Below, piece after piece: positions 35,899 through 42,291 of a stretch of 64,000 nucleotides of DNA; position 1 is the first letter of the stretch; each line of letters opens with the position of its first letter. The notes below the pieces were generated by a model. The model was not told the origin of the DNA. It worked only from the letters and a program-made list of their open reading frames with translations, and made no database searches. The DNA comes from Spartobacteria bacterium (GTDB lineage Bacteria > Verrucomicrobiota > Verrucomicrobiia > Chthoniobacterales > UBA10450), in assembly GCA_003167365.1 (NCBI GenBank), contig PMTM01000007.1:1-64000 (forward strand), given 5' to 3'. The translations under genes were made by a program, and so were the position numbers.

Positions 35899-36588
35899 CT
35901 ACGGAAACAGGTTGTAACGCAAGATCGCGTAGATGGCGCGCACGCCGTCCTTCCAGTTTACTTTTTTTCCTTCGGCGTAAGTGCGGCCGCTATAAGAAAT
36001 GCCGACCTCATAAATTCGGCAATGGGTCTTGGCCAGTTTGGCCGTTACCTCGGGTTCGAATCCGAAGCCATTTTCGCGAAGGTCGAGATTCTTGAGCAGC
36101 GACGCGCGGAAAACTTTGTAGCACGTCTCCACGTCGGTCAGGTTGAGATTCGTGAACATATTGGAAAGCAGCGTCAGGAATCGATTGCCCACCATGTGCC
36201 AGAAATAAAAAACGCGGTGCGGCCGGCCTCCGAGAAAACGAGAACCGAATACCACGTCGGCATTTCCCGAAAGAATGGGCGCGAGGAGAACAGGATATTC
36301 GGTGGGATTATACTCAAGGTCCGCATCCTGTATCAGAATGATGTCGCCAGTGGCAACGGCAAAACCGGCACGCAACGCCGCGCCCTTTCCCTGATTGCGC
36401 GGCTGGTAAAGGATGCGGTTCGCGCGCTGGGCCACCTTTTCTTTCAGAACGTCGATCGTTCCATCAGTCGATCCATCATCAACGATTACGATTTCGATAT
36501 TCTCGATCGGCGCAGCGCGGACCGCATCGACGACCTGCTCGATGGTCCCACGCTCGTTAAAACAAGGTATGATGACAGAGACTTTCAT
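35899..36588 (-). CDS. Family 2 glycosyltransferase (dolichyl-phosphate mannose synthase-like)
   Basis: 229 aa from ATG at 36588. [19 protein letters not shown] and [10 protein letters not shown] begin the GT-A fold; [13 protein letters not shown] holds the metal-binding DxD-like motif. It probably transfers a sugar from a nucleotide donor to a polyprenyl phosphate at the membrane. A longer frame reaching 36642 would run into the tRNA and is rejected. Confidence 0.87.
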   Translation of the reverse strand: MKVSVIIPCFNERGTIEQVVDAVRAAPIENIEIVIVDDGSTDGTIDVLKEKVAQRANRILYQPRNQGKGAALRAGFAVATGDIILIQDADLEYNPTEYPVLLAPILSGNADVVFGSRFLGGRPHRVFYFWHMVGNRFLTLLSNMFTNLNLTDVETCYKVFRASLLKNLDLRENGFGFEPEVTAKLAKTHCRIYEVGISYSGRTYAEGKKVNWKDGVRAIYAILRYNLFP

Positions 36589-36638
36589 CCGTTCAAAAAT
36601 GCGATTGTCGATCTTGGCGCCGGGATAAACAAGATATT

Positions 36639-36710
36639 GCACCGTGCTGGAATCGAACCAGCAACCCAGTGATTAAGAGTCACTTGCTCTGCCAATTGAG
36701 CTAACGGTGC
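36639..36710 (-). tRNA. tRNA-Lys (anticodon CTT)
   Basis: 72 nt. The acceptor stem GCACCGT/ACGGTGC pairs fully. The D arm is GCTC...GAGC, the anticodon stem AGTGA/TCACT with loop CTCTTAA (anticodon CTT), and the T arm GCTGG TTCGATT CCAGC. CCA is not encoded. It marks one edge of the cassette array. Confidence 0.95.
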
Positions 36711-36770
36711 GTTTGAAGGGACGAAAACTACTCAGACCAGTCCGCTGCACAACGCGGAAGTTCGCAATTA

Positions 36771-36797
36771 CTAATTGGCTGCATCGCCCGATCAGGC
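36771..36797 (-). other. Degenerate attC-like remnant at array edge
   Basis: Minus strand reads GCCTGATCGGGCGATGCAGC then CAATTAG; the GNAT gene stop TGA is inside GCCTGAT. Compare GGCTAATCAAGCTATGCAGC at 37332-37313. Confidence 0.35.
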
Positions 36798-37265
36798 TTC
36801 GCACGGCAACTCAAGTTCTTTAGTCATGAAGATGCTATTTGCATCTTCCGTGTAGGATCCAAAAGGCCCGCAATATTCAAACCCAAAACCGGCGTATAAC
36901 CTCCGCGCCGGCTCGAAATACTCCATCGAACCTGTTTCCAAGCTTACCCGGCGATATCCTCGGCGTTTCGCTTCTTCCAGGAGATGTCGAAGCATTTGGG
37001 ATGCGACCCCTTTTCTTTGGTAGGCATAGGCCGTTCGCATCGATTTGATCTCTGCCTGCTCTTCATTCAGTTCTTTGATTGCGCCACAGCCGGCCAGGTC
37101 CGCTCCGTTCCATATGCTCCAAAAAGTGACATCCGCCTTTCGCAACCCGTCAAGATCCAAGGCATGACGGCTTTCCGGCGGGGAAACCAGCGCCATACAA
37201 CGGAGATGCTCGTCCAGCAGTGCGATTATCTCCGGACCGCTAAGATCATCTACTCGAATCTCCAT
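36792..37265 (-). CDS. GNAT-family N-acetyltransferase (cassette gene)
   Basis: 157 aa from ATG at 37265 (MEIRVDDLSGPEIIALLDEHL). The acetyl-CoA loop YAYQRKGVASQML (RxxGxA-type) and RRLYAGFGFEYCGPFGSY are typical GNAT marks. GNAT proteins are among the most common integron cassette products. The substrate is unknown. It is the last cassette before tRNA-Lys. Confidence 0.87.
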   Translation of the reverse strand: MEIRVDDLSGPEIIALLDEHLRCMALVSPPESRHALDLDGLRKADVTFWSIWNGADLAGCGAIKELNEEQAEIKSMRTAYAYQRKGVASQMLRHLLEEAKRRGYRRVSLETGSMEYFEPARRLYAGFGFEYCGPFGSYTEDANSIFMTKELELPCEA

Positions 37266-37301
37266 CGCAGTGTTTGGTGTCCACGTCGGCATCTGGGCTA
37301 A

Positions 37302-37332
37302 ACTAACGAATTGCTGCATAGCTTGATTAGCC
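37302..37332 (-). other. Short attC-like site between cassettes
   Basis: Minus strand: GGCTAAT (holding the stop of the 37327 gene) then, 18 bp later, CGTTAGT. Much shorter than a full attC, so probably deleted or not functional. Confidence 0.4.
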
Positions 37333-37725
37333 CTTTGGCCACCAATATCTCCAGGCAAAGACAAGCACGCCGACGGAAAAAATGCAGCTGATGATGGAGG
37401 TCACAACGAGCAGCGAAAACGGAAGTGTGGTGCCTGTGTAAGGCAGCCACAAGGGAGACGAGAGCGAGCCAACCACAACAACCGACAGCAACAGCCAAAA
37501 CCTGCTGTTGGGTGGACGCGTCCGCGCCGCAGCAGGATCACCCGCGAGTCGAGCAGTCCTGCGGCGTCTCTGCAGATTCAAAAGCGGAATCAGGAAAACC
37601 CAAACGAGAATGAATGCACACCACTGCCACGGTTCGGGCAGGCCAAGTGGCTTGTAAAAAACGCCGATCAACCCAAACGCCGATGCGGCAAGCGATAATG
37701 CGATCTCTAACTTTGACGACTTCAT
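37327..37725 (-). CDS. Cassette-encoded membrane protein (four segments)
   Basis: 132 aa from ATG at 37725 (MKSSKLEIALSLAASAFG). Two hydrophobic pairs flank a basic LLNLQRRRRTARL loop; it ends in FAWRYWWPKG. Family not recognised. The stop TAA lies in a GGCTAAT core-like motif. Confidence 0.68.
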   Translation of the reverse strand: MKSSKLEIALSLAASAFGLIGVFYKPLGLPEPWQWCAFILVWVFLIPLLNLQRRRRTARLAGDPAAARTRPPNSRFWLLLSVVVVGSLSSPLWLPYTGTTLPFSLLVVTSIISCIFSVGVLVFAWRYWWPKG

Positions 37726-37727
37726 AG

Positions 37728-37747
37728 ACCTAATTGCCTGGTTAGAC
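37728..37747 (-). other. Minimal attC-like junction
   Basis: Minus strand GTCTAACCAGGCAATTAGGT: an R''-type core followed only 6 bp later by an R'-like ATTAGGT. This is too short to fold as attC and suggests internal loss. Confidence 0.4.
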
Positions 37748-38215
37748 CTTTGTGGCGTCCATCGCACGTTCCGCATGATCTTGGAACATTCTTCTCGCCC
37801 CGCGCAGCAAGAAACCGACAACGATGATGGTAACAAGTGTGCCTGCGACAGAGCGGGCGACAACCCATGTGTAAAGCTGCAGAACGATGACGAAGATAAG
37901 CATCGCGACGACTGCGACTCGGCTGCGCCGAAGGATGCCGAATGCAAGAACGCCGGAAACTGCGGCTATAACAACGCTGAACACGACCGTAACTGCGGTC
38001 TGAAGCGGCGTATGCTCAAGCCACTGCTGAGAGGTATAATCATGATGAAGGAAACCGCCCTGTCCCGGTGTGTGGTAGAGCATATACTGAAGCCAGGCGA
38101 ACAGTCCGGTGACCAAAGCTACGACACCATAACCGATCGCAGCGTAGCCAGCGTGTGGCACGCTTTTGTCGGAATAATCATAGAGTGACGTCGGGCGTCC
38201 TGTTGGATCATTCAT
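37742..38215 (-). CDS. Cassette-encoded membrane protein (four segments)
   Basis: 157 aa (MNDPTGRPTSLYDYSDKSVP). Four hydrophobic segments, the first YAAIGYGVVALVTGLFAWLQ, with a middle loop HTPGQGGFLHHDYTS. Family not recognised. The stop TAA is inside GTCTAAC, as expected for a cassette. Confidence 0.7.
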   Translation of the reverse strand: MNDPTGRPTSLYDYSDKSVPHAGYAAIGYGVVALVTGLFAWLQYMLYHTPGQGGFLHHDYTSQQWLEHTPLQTAVTVVFSVVIAAVSGVLAFGILRRSRVAVVAMLIFVIVLQLYTWVVARSVAGTLVTIIVVGFLLRGARRMFQDHAERAMDATKV

Positions 38216-38231
38216 GGTGAGCGGCTTTGAA

Positions 38232-38340
38232 GTCTAACGAGAATGGAACGGACTAGCCAGCCGTGACGTACACGGCAAGCCCGGAGGGTGAGCGACTCAA
38301 CAATCATCTCTCAACTCTCAACTTTCGCTGGGCGTTAGAG
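38232..38340 (-). other. attC-like site, 109 bp
   Basis: Ends are CTCTAAC (R'', with the upstream cassette's stop) and CTCGTTAGAC (R'). Inner boxes GCCCAGC and GCTGGC pair with one base bulged, but their distance from the outer boxes is unequal, so the fold is less regular than at 40364. Confidence 0.6.
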
Positions 38341-38865
38341 ACCGCCATCGAGGGTAATGATACCGCTGCGCGGACAACGAAGTCCTCCGGTGGACAGGCT
38401 GACGAATTTTGCGTTTTTCTCGTCGATCTTCCACGCGATTTTTGCCGGAAGCGGCGGCGCGCCGCTTTCTGTTTCAGCATCCAAAATCGCGACCACGATC
38501 GCTTTCGTTTCTTTCCCGTTCATATCGCCCGTCCCGATGAAGAGCGGTGATTTTTTTGAGTGCGCGGGAACTTTAAGAACGTCGCGCACAGTCGATTTAT
38601 CCTGGAGGAACATAAACTCCGATCCACAAATCAGCCACGAGATACAGGATAATCGTTCCGAAATCTCGGTTGCTCCCAGATCTTTTAGGCCCAGGTCTTC
38701 ATGTCGTTTCTCAAGATCGACCACTCTTTCATTGGACATTTTTTTGCCGATGAGCGCTTTCGCGACGTCATCAGCGCCACACCGAATAGCACTGAACCCG
38801 TCGGAGCCGGCGAAAGCAGAGTGGAAAAAGAAAAGTGAACTAAAGATGCAAATGTTTCTGTTCAC
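38335..38865 (-). CDS. Cassette-encoded secreted protein
   Basis: 176 aa, GTG start at 38865. A signal peptide (NICIFSSLFFFHSAFA) precedes a globular domain of unknown family with ISWLICGSEFMFLQD and SPLFIGTGDMNGKE. It follows the gene at 38870 by only 4 bp, so one cassette carries both. The stop TAA is in the attC R'' core. Confidence 0.68.
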   Translation of the reverse strand: MNRNICIFSSLFFFHSAFAGSDGFSAIRCGADDVAKALIGKKMSNERVVDLEKRHEDLGLKDLGATEISERLSCISWLICGSEFMFLQDKSTVRDVLKVPAHSKKSPLFIGTGDMNGKETKAIVVAILDAETESGAPPLPAKIAWKIDEKNAKFVSLSTGGLRCPRSGIITLDGGL

Positions 38866-38869
38866 CGGT

Positions 38870-39289
38870 TCAAAACCTCGGTGCGTTAATCGATCCTCCG
38901 GTCAGTTCCGGATGCGTAAGGTTCATGACTTTAACTATCTTACCGTCACGAACGACTAGGTCGATTTTCTGCAAGCCAACGTAGGCACCAAAGGTGTTCT
39001 TTCCATTGATTGCGAAAATAACTTCCCATCCATAAGTGATGGGCTTTTCTCCAAATATCCAAGCGCCCGTCACCCATCCTTTTGTCGGTTTTTGGATTGA
39101 GAGATCCCGAATGCTGTAAGGATCGCTGAAGTTTTCGTGAATGTATTTGTGCACGATCTCTTCATAGTTCTTTGGATATAATCCATGATCGGCCGCTTCG
39201 TTTTGCTTTGCGTTGGGCAGCGCAAAGGCAAGTGTCGCCGACAGTATCAAAAGCGCAGGAGTTACTGCGCAACGGGGGAGTGTTTTCAT
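38870..39289 (-). CDS. Cassette-encoded secreted protein
   Basis: 139 aa from ATG at 39289 (MKTLPRCAVTPALLILSATLAFA, signal peptide). The mature part has YKYIHENFSDP-like and GWEVIFAINGKNTFGAYVG segments; not recognised. Upstream in-frame sequence to 39388 belongs to the duplicated spacer block and is excluded. Confidence 0.68.
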   Translation of the reverse strand: MKTLPRCAVTPALLILSATLAFALPNAKQNEAADHGLYPKNYEEIVHKYIHENFSDPYSIRDLSIQKPTKGWVTGAWIFGEKPITYGWEVIFAINGKNTFGAYVGLQKIDLVVRDGKIVKVMNLTHPELTGGSINAPRF

Positions 39290-39382
39290 AATTTTTAATT
39301 GAAACTCGCTCGTTGCCCACACTTGCTCGCTGCCGCCCTGGCAGCTTTGCCTTCTATGTCGCTTATCCCATTCGCTCCATTC
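39283..39382 (-). repeat. Spacer block duplicated in the array (copy A)
   Basis: About 100 bp nearly identical to 41587-41686 in the opposite orientation; shared runs include AGCGACATAGAAGGCAAAGC and GAGCAAGTGTGGGCAACGAG. Each copy lies between an attC left half and the next gene. Confidence 0.85.
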
Positions 39383-39437
39383 ATCCATCAGCCTCTTTGT
39401 GCACCGGCCAGCGGTTGGCTGGAGCGATTGGTTAGAT
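39383..39437 (-). other. attC left half (R''-L'')
   Basis: Minus strand: ATCTAAC, CAATC spacer, then GCTCCAGCC, with a CCAGC...GCTGG hairpin beyond. No GTTAGNC right end was found before the next gene; it seems lost next to the duplicated block. Confidence 0.55.
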
Positions 39438-39673
39438 CAGTCATCGAGAGTTCGAAGAGCCGCTTTCAATCTAATCGCGGACCATGCGAGAGAGAAAAGG
39501 ATGCCTGCAACGATCCACCAATCGCCATGAGCTGCGTACATCTCGCGCGCTAACTGCCAGATGGCTACAGCTGCGCCTCGCACGCCGATCACTACGACGG
39601 CAAACAAAAAAAGAATGGCGATCAGAATAGCTGCGCAGTCGACAAATGTGAGCAGCCGCTTGAGCACGCGCAT
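39437..39673 (-). CDS. Cassette-encoded small membrane protein
   Basis: 78 aa from ATG at 39673 (MRVLKRLLTFVDCAAILIAI), two hydrophobic segments and WWIVAGILFSLAWSAIRLK near the end. Not recognised. The stop TGA overlaps the ATCTAAC core. It starts 4 bp after the stop of the gene at 39678, so both share a cassette. Confidence 0.62.
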   Translation of the reverse strand: MRVLKRLLTFVDCAAILIAILFLFAVVVIGVRGAAVAIWQLAREMYAAHGDWWIVAGILFSLAWSAIRLKAALRTLDD

Positions 39674-39677
39674 AGCC

Positions 39678-39908
39678 TTAGGAGCTGCAAAGGTACAAGA
39701 AGATGGAGATGAGCAACGCTGCAACCGAAATGAAGATGGCAATCCAAGAGCGAATAGCGTCAGGACGCCGAAGGCGACGCTGTAGCTCATGCTGGCCGAG
39801 CAGACGGAAGCCGATGCCTTGCTCGTCATTGAAGCCTGCAATCCACTGGCACACTTCCTCAGTCGTTTTCTGACGAAGCTTTCGCTCGGTATCAGACTGC
39901 GGCTTCAT
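39678..39908 (-). CDS. Cassette-encoded small membrane-anchored protein
   Basis: 76 aa (MKPQSDTERKLRQKTTEEV). The charged N-terminal part FNDEQGIGFRLLGQHELQRR is followed by one C-terminal membrane segment (WIAIFISVAALLISIFLYL). Not recognised. The ATG is only a few bases after the R' core GTTAGATC. Confidence 0.62.
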   Translation of the reverse strand: MKPQSDTERKLRQKTTEEVCQWIAGFNDEQGIGFRLLGQHELQRRLRRPDAIRSWIAIFISVAALLISIFLYLCSS

Positions 39909-39911
39909 TTG

Positions 39912-40007
39912 ATCTAACGAGAAAGAGATAAGTCACGGGCGGGGTCGATGGCAACCACGCTGAAGTTTTCTCGCAATGGGGCCGTTGGCTTCATCGTTTG
40001 GTTAGAC
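39912..40007 (-). other. attC site, 96 bp, well formed
   Basis: R'' GTCTAAC, spacer CAAAC, L'' GATGAAGCC; on the other side L' GACTTATC, spacer TCTTTCTC, R' GTTAGAT. L'' and L' pair with one extrahelical G and one mismatch, the classic attC layout. Confidence 0.75.
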
Positions 40008-40350
40008 CCTGGGAGTTCGAACGAAGCCATGAGTAGCTTCGATAGTGGCGAGAGACCTTCCAGAAGTCCGGGCTAAGGAGTGCGCTGATCAAAAGTCCGA
40101 GAGCAATTCCTGCCATGTGCGTCTTCCAGTGATCGAGGTTTACGCGCCCCTGGCCGGTGAGATGCGCGGAATAGAAAAGCCGGATAAAGCCGAGAGCGCC
40201 CCACGCAATACTGATCAAGGCCCATGCCACAAATACGGAACGAATCCATCGAGACGAGTCGCGATACCGGAGCGTCATGAAAAGTAGGAGCAATGGCCCC
40301 AAAGCACCGAGAGTGTAGCAGATCACTAATACTGTCTTGTCTGGAGGCAT
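39991..40350 (-). CDS. Cassette-encoded membrane protein
   Basis: 119 aa from ATG at 40350 (MPPDKTVLVICYTLGALGPL); GTG at 40359 is an alternative. Three to four hydrophobic segments, then WKVSRHYRSYSWLRSN. Not recognised. The stop TGA lies in the L'' box of the attC, a common cassette arrangement. Confidence 0.65.
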   Translation of the reverse strand: MPPDKTVLVICYTLGALGPLLLLFMTLRYRDSSRWIRSVFVAWALISIAWGALGFIRLFYSAHLTGQGRVNLDHWKTHMAGIALGLLISALLSPDFWKVSRHYRSYSWLRSNSQGLTKR

Positions 40351-40363
40351 CGGCGACACGGGG

Positions 40364-40486
40364 GTCTAACGAGAACAAGATGAGCCGCCGCGAGCGGGAG
40401 CGCGCGTGGCTGCAGGTTGATTGGTTGAACTCATGTGAAGCTGGATAGTACGACGGCTCGCGGTCGGCTCCATCGATTGGTTAGGC
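40364..40486 (-). other. attC site, 123 bp, best formed
   Basis: R'' GCCTAAC, spacer CAATC, L'' GATGGAGCC; L' GGCTCATC, spacer TTGTTCTC, R' GTTAGAC. L'' pairs with L' perfectly except for one extra G, the extrahelical base that sets strand choice in integron recombination. The stop TAA of the 40481 gene is inside R''. Confidence 0.85.
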
Positions 40487-40963
40487 CTTGGCTTCCTCAC
40501 ACGTAGCTTTCCAAGATAATAAACCATCAAAAACGACCGCTCCGATAGGAGGCACTGCAGCAAGCTCCTCATCTGATAGCGCAGCTCCCTTAACGTTACA
40601 CGCTACCCACCAGCCTACGGCTGTGTACGGGTGAACGCTCTCTTCTGCAATGCGACTCATGAACTTCTGGAAATCGGGGATCGCAACCCACGTCGAATTG
40701 GGCCAGTGAAGCGTAGCTCGCAAAAGCGCTGAGGTAAGTGATACAGCTTTCGTCTGACCGGACGGCAGCTCGTACATCGCCATGCCGGTCGCCAAAGCTG
40801 CGGACGTGAGGAAAAACTCCCAAAGTGCGACCGGCTTACTGGAGATCGATTTAAGTGACGCGTGGCTACGGAGCTCTTTGGCGCGGTCTGAGCTAGCGAT
40901 GATAATCGCTAGCCCGAGCAAAATCGCCGCCTCTTCATCTGCAGTTGAGGTCGAGAACACCAT
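40481..40963 (-). CDS. Cassette-encoded protein of unknown function
   Basis: 160 aa (MVFSTSTADEEAAILLGLAI). Mixed helices with one hydrophobic N-terminal stretch; WVACNVKGAALSDEELAAVPP near the end. Not recognised. Preceded by an R' core (CTCGTTAGGC at 40979) and followed by the best attC of the array. Confidence 0.65.
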   Translation of the reverse strand: MVFSTSTADEEAAILLGLAIIIASSDRAKELRSHASLKSISSKPVALWEFFLTSAALATGMAMYELPSGQTKAVSLTSALLRATLHWPNSTWVAIPDFQKFMSRIAEESVHPYTAVGWWVACNVKGAALSDEELAAVPPIGAVVFDGLLSWKATCEEAKA

Positions 40964-40978
40964 GGGAGATCGAAAGAG

Positions 40979-40989
40979 GCCTAACGAGA
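40979..40989 (-). other. attC right half (R'), leftward arm
   Basis: CTTCTCGTTAGGC on the minus strand, 16 bp ahead of the 40963 start. The matching left half is not found; a palindromic repeat begins at 40991 instead. Confidence 0.6.
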
Positions 40990-40990
40990 A

Positions 40991-41037
40991 GTAGACGGGA
41001 AAATCCCGCCTTTAATTACGGGGAAACCCCGTCTATC
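40991..41037. repeat. Palindromic repeat in array gap (GTAGACGGG type)
   Basis: GTAGACGGGAAAATCCCG at the left and CGGGGAAACCCCGTCTATC at the right. Abuts the attC half-site at 40979-40989. Confidence 0.65.
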
Positions 41038-41296
41038 ACGATTGCCTTTGGGGAAGATTATTTCCACGCTGGGGAACATGCCTCGGAATATGAATCCCGT
41101 CGTCGAGGCGAACAAGGCAAAACTCCCCGATCAGCGTTCCAGTTGATTATCTTTGGCCTAAGAAATTCTGTAGCGGCGGTCTATGACCGCCGAAAATAAA
41201 TTAGCTCCGGCGGTCGTAGACCGCCGCTATAATCAGAACGCCGACCGGCAACGCTATCTATAATAGAATTAGGCTGCAAAATGCGGCATAATCCTC
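41038..41296. other. Non-coding turn-point of the array
   Basis: Together with the repeat before it this makes a gene-free stretch of about 350 bp between oppositely directed cassettes. It holds a gtag...ctat palindrome (41170-41230), a short AT-rich part and no convincing gene. Confidence 0.5.
41170..41230. repeat. gtag...ctac-type palindromic repeat (copy 9)
   Basis: GTAGCGGCGGTCTATGACC at the left and CGTAGACCGCCGCTAT at the right; same subtype as 15775-15833. Confidence 0.7.
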
Positions 41297-41303
41297 GTTA
41301 GAC
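41283..41303 (+). other. attC right half (R'), rightward arm
   Basis: GCGGCATAATCCTCGTTAGAC, 9 bp before the 41313 start. The same GCATAATCC element precedes R' at 41708. Confidence 0.6.
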
Positions 41304-41312
41304 CTCTTTCCT

Positions 41313-41549
41313 ATGCGCAAATTATACCTTTACGAAACCTCTGCTGGCGCGTTTTACATCGCGGAGCACAACGGGCATTTCCATCCAGTCTTCCAGGAAC
41401 AGAGCCTTGGAAGTTACGCCACAGCACAGCAAGCGGCCGAAGGTCTAGCCGGTGGTCATACATTCTCGCTCCCGGGCGGAATTGATCCTTCCGAGCTCGG
41501 TGTCCCTGAAGACTTAGGGGAGTGGGTGAAAATCACCCCCAAGGCCTAA
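41313..41549 (+). CDS. Cassette-encoded small soluble protein
   Basis: 78 aa (MRKLYLYETSAGAFYIAEHN). A compact single domain with FHPVFQEQSLGSYATAQQA and a PGGIDPSELGVPEDLGEW end. Not assigned to a named family; its layout is like conserved hypothetical cassette proteins. The stop TAA lies in GCCTAAC. Confidence 0.72.
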   Translation: MRKLYLYETSAGAFYIAEHNGHFHPVFQEQSLGSYATAQQAAEGLAGGHTFSLPGGIDPSELGVPEDLGEWVKITPKA

Positions 41550-41714
41550 CCAGACGATTCAGCCAAGAATGCAAGGCCGAAGGAGTGAATGGACCGAATG
41601 GGATGAGCGACATAGAAGGCAAAGCTGCCAGGGTGGCAGCGAGCAAGTGTGGGCAACGAGCGAGTTTCAATTATGAATTATGAAACAAATTTCGCCGCAT
41701 AATCCTTGTTAGGC
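41544..41714 (+). other. Long attC-like site, 171 bp
   Basis: R'' GCCTAAC, spacer CAGAC, L'' GATTCAGCC; right end GCATAATCCTTGTTAGGC. Outer boxes are exactly complementary, inner boxes only partly. It contains duplicated block copy B. Confidence 0.6.
41587..41686 (+). repeat. Spacer block duplicated in the array (copy B)
   Basis: Plus-strand twin of 39283-39382 (minus), with only a few mismatches by eye over about 100 bp. Confidence 0.85.
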
Positions 41715-41735
41715 CAATGAGACGAGCTGCGCCCC

Positions 41736-42284
41736 ATGACGACAACGAAATACCTAGCTTGTCCTACTGAGATCGTCGAGGCGCCGGTCGGCGTTGTGTG
41801 GAAACTGCTCACCAACATCTCCGGCTGGGGCAGTTTCTTTAACCTTCGCGTCACCGGCGTCGAACCGCCGGGGCCGGCGGCCAAGGGCCAGCGATGCTCG
41901 GTTGAGTCGGGCCCACGCTGGCTGCATGTTGGTATCTCCGTCGAATACACACTCATCGACGAGACGCATTACAAGCTTGAGTTAGACGCGAGGTTTCCAC
42001 TTGGCATTACGGTACACGAGGCGCTGGACTGCGTTCCGCTTGAGGACGGGCGATGTCGCGTCAACTACCATTGCAATTTTGGTTTCCCGGGCGGCTGGCG
42101 AGGTCGGCTCATGCGCGTCCTGCTCAGCCGCAGATTGAAGGCAGGCCCGGCTGATTCGCTGTTGCGGTTGAAACGTGCCGCCGAACAAGAACATCGCAGT
42201 TGTGCGCGCGCGGCAGGTCGCGACGGCGTCCGGCTTTCGGATGCTGAGCGCGGGCTCAGCGATCCAAAGCCCAGCAGCATCTAA
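41736..42284 (+). CDS. SRPBCC (START-like) domain protein (cassette gene)
   Basis: 182 aa. Residues 1-140 follow the SRPBCC fold: EIVEAPVGVVWKLLTNISGW at the start, LDARFPLGITVHEAL in the middle and GRLMRVLLSRRLK in the last helix. These domains bind hydrophobic ligands. The tail after 150 is Arg/Asp-rich and probably disordered. The stop TAA is inside ATCTAAC, 5 bp before the next gene's region. Confidence 0.75.
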   Translation: MTTTKYLACPTEIVEAPVGVVWKLLTNISGWGSFFNLRVTGVEPPGPAAKGQRCSVESGPRWLHVGISVEYTLIDETHYKLELDARFPLGITVHEALDCVPLEDGRCRVNYHCNFGFPGGWRGRLMRVLLSRRLKAGPADSLLRLKRAAEQEHRSCARAAGRDGVRLSDAERGLSDPKPSSI

Positions 42285-42285
42285 C
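42279..42285 (+). other. attC left core (R'') at array end
   Basis: ATCTAAC then CAGAC as at 41544. No right half follows: the response regulator ATG comes 7 bp later, so the array is cut here. Confidence 0.55.
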
Positions 42286-42291
42286 CAGACA

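Larger units (their letters stand above)
36771..42285. mobile_element. Integron-type gene-cassette array without integrase (CALIN-like)
   Basis: About 5.5 kb holding eleven small genes. Where inspected, gene stop codons fall in [A/G/C]NCTAAC motifs followed by attC-like DNA that ends in CTCGTTAG[A/G][C/T] just before the next gene, which is the R''...R' order of integron attC sites. Genes from 36.8 to 40.96 kb read leftward and those from 41.3 to 42.3 kb rightward. Products are small and varied: GNAT, SRPBCC, many membrane or secreted proteins. No tyrosine integrase or attI was found in the window, so this fits a cluster of attC sites lacking integron-integrase. Confidence 0.8.

Noticed and set aside
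36589-36642. Extended start of the glycosyltransferase running into the tRNA
   Set aside because: Would overlap tRNA-Lys; [12 protein letters not shown] at 36588 is the canonical N-terminus.
35844-36672. Plus-strand frames opposite the glycosyltransferase
   Set aside because: Shadows of the minus-strand gene; no recognisable motifs.
39290-39388. Extension of the secreted cassette gene into the spacer (MDEWSEWDKRH...)
   Set aside because: This region is the duplicated spacer block; the signal peptide begins at 39289.
36771-42285. CRISPR array as an explanation of the repeated TAACGAG/GTTAG motifs
   Set aside because: Spacing is gene-sized and irregular, the motifs are short and inverted at site ends, and there are no cas genes.
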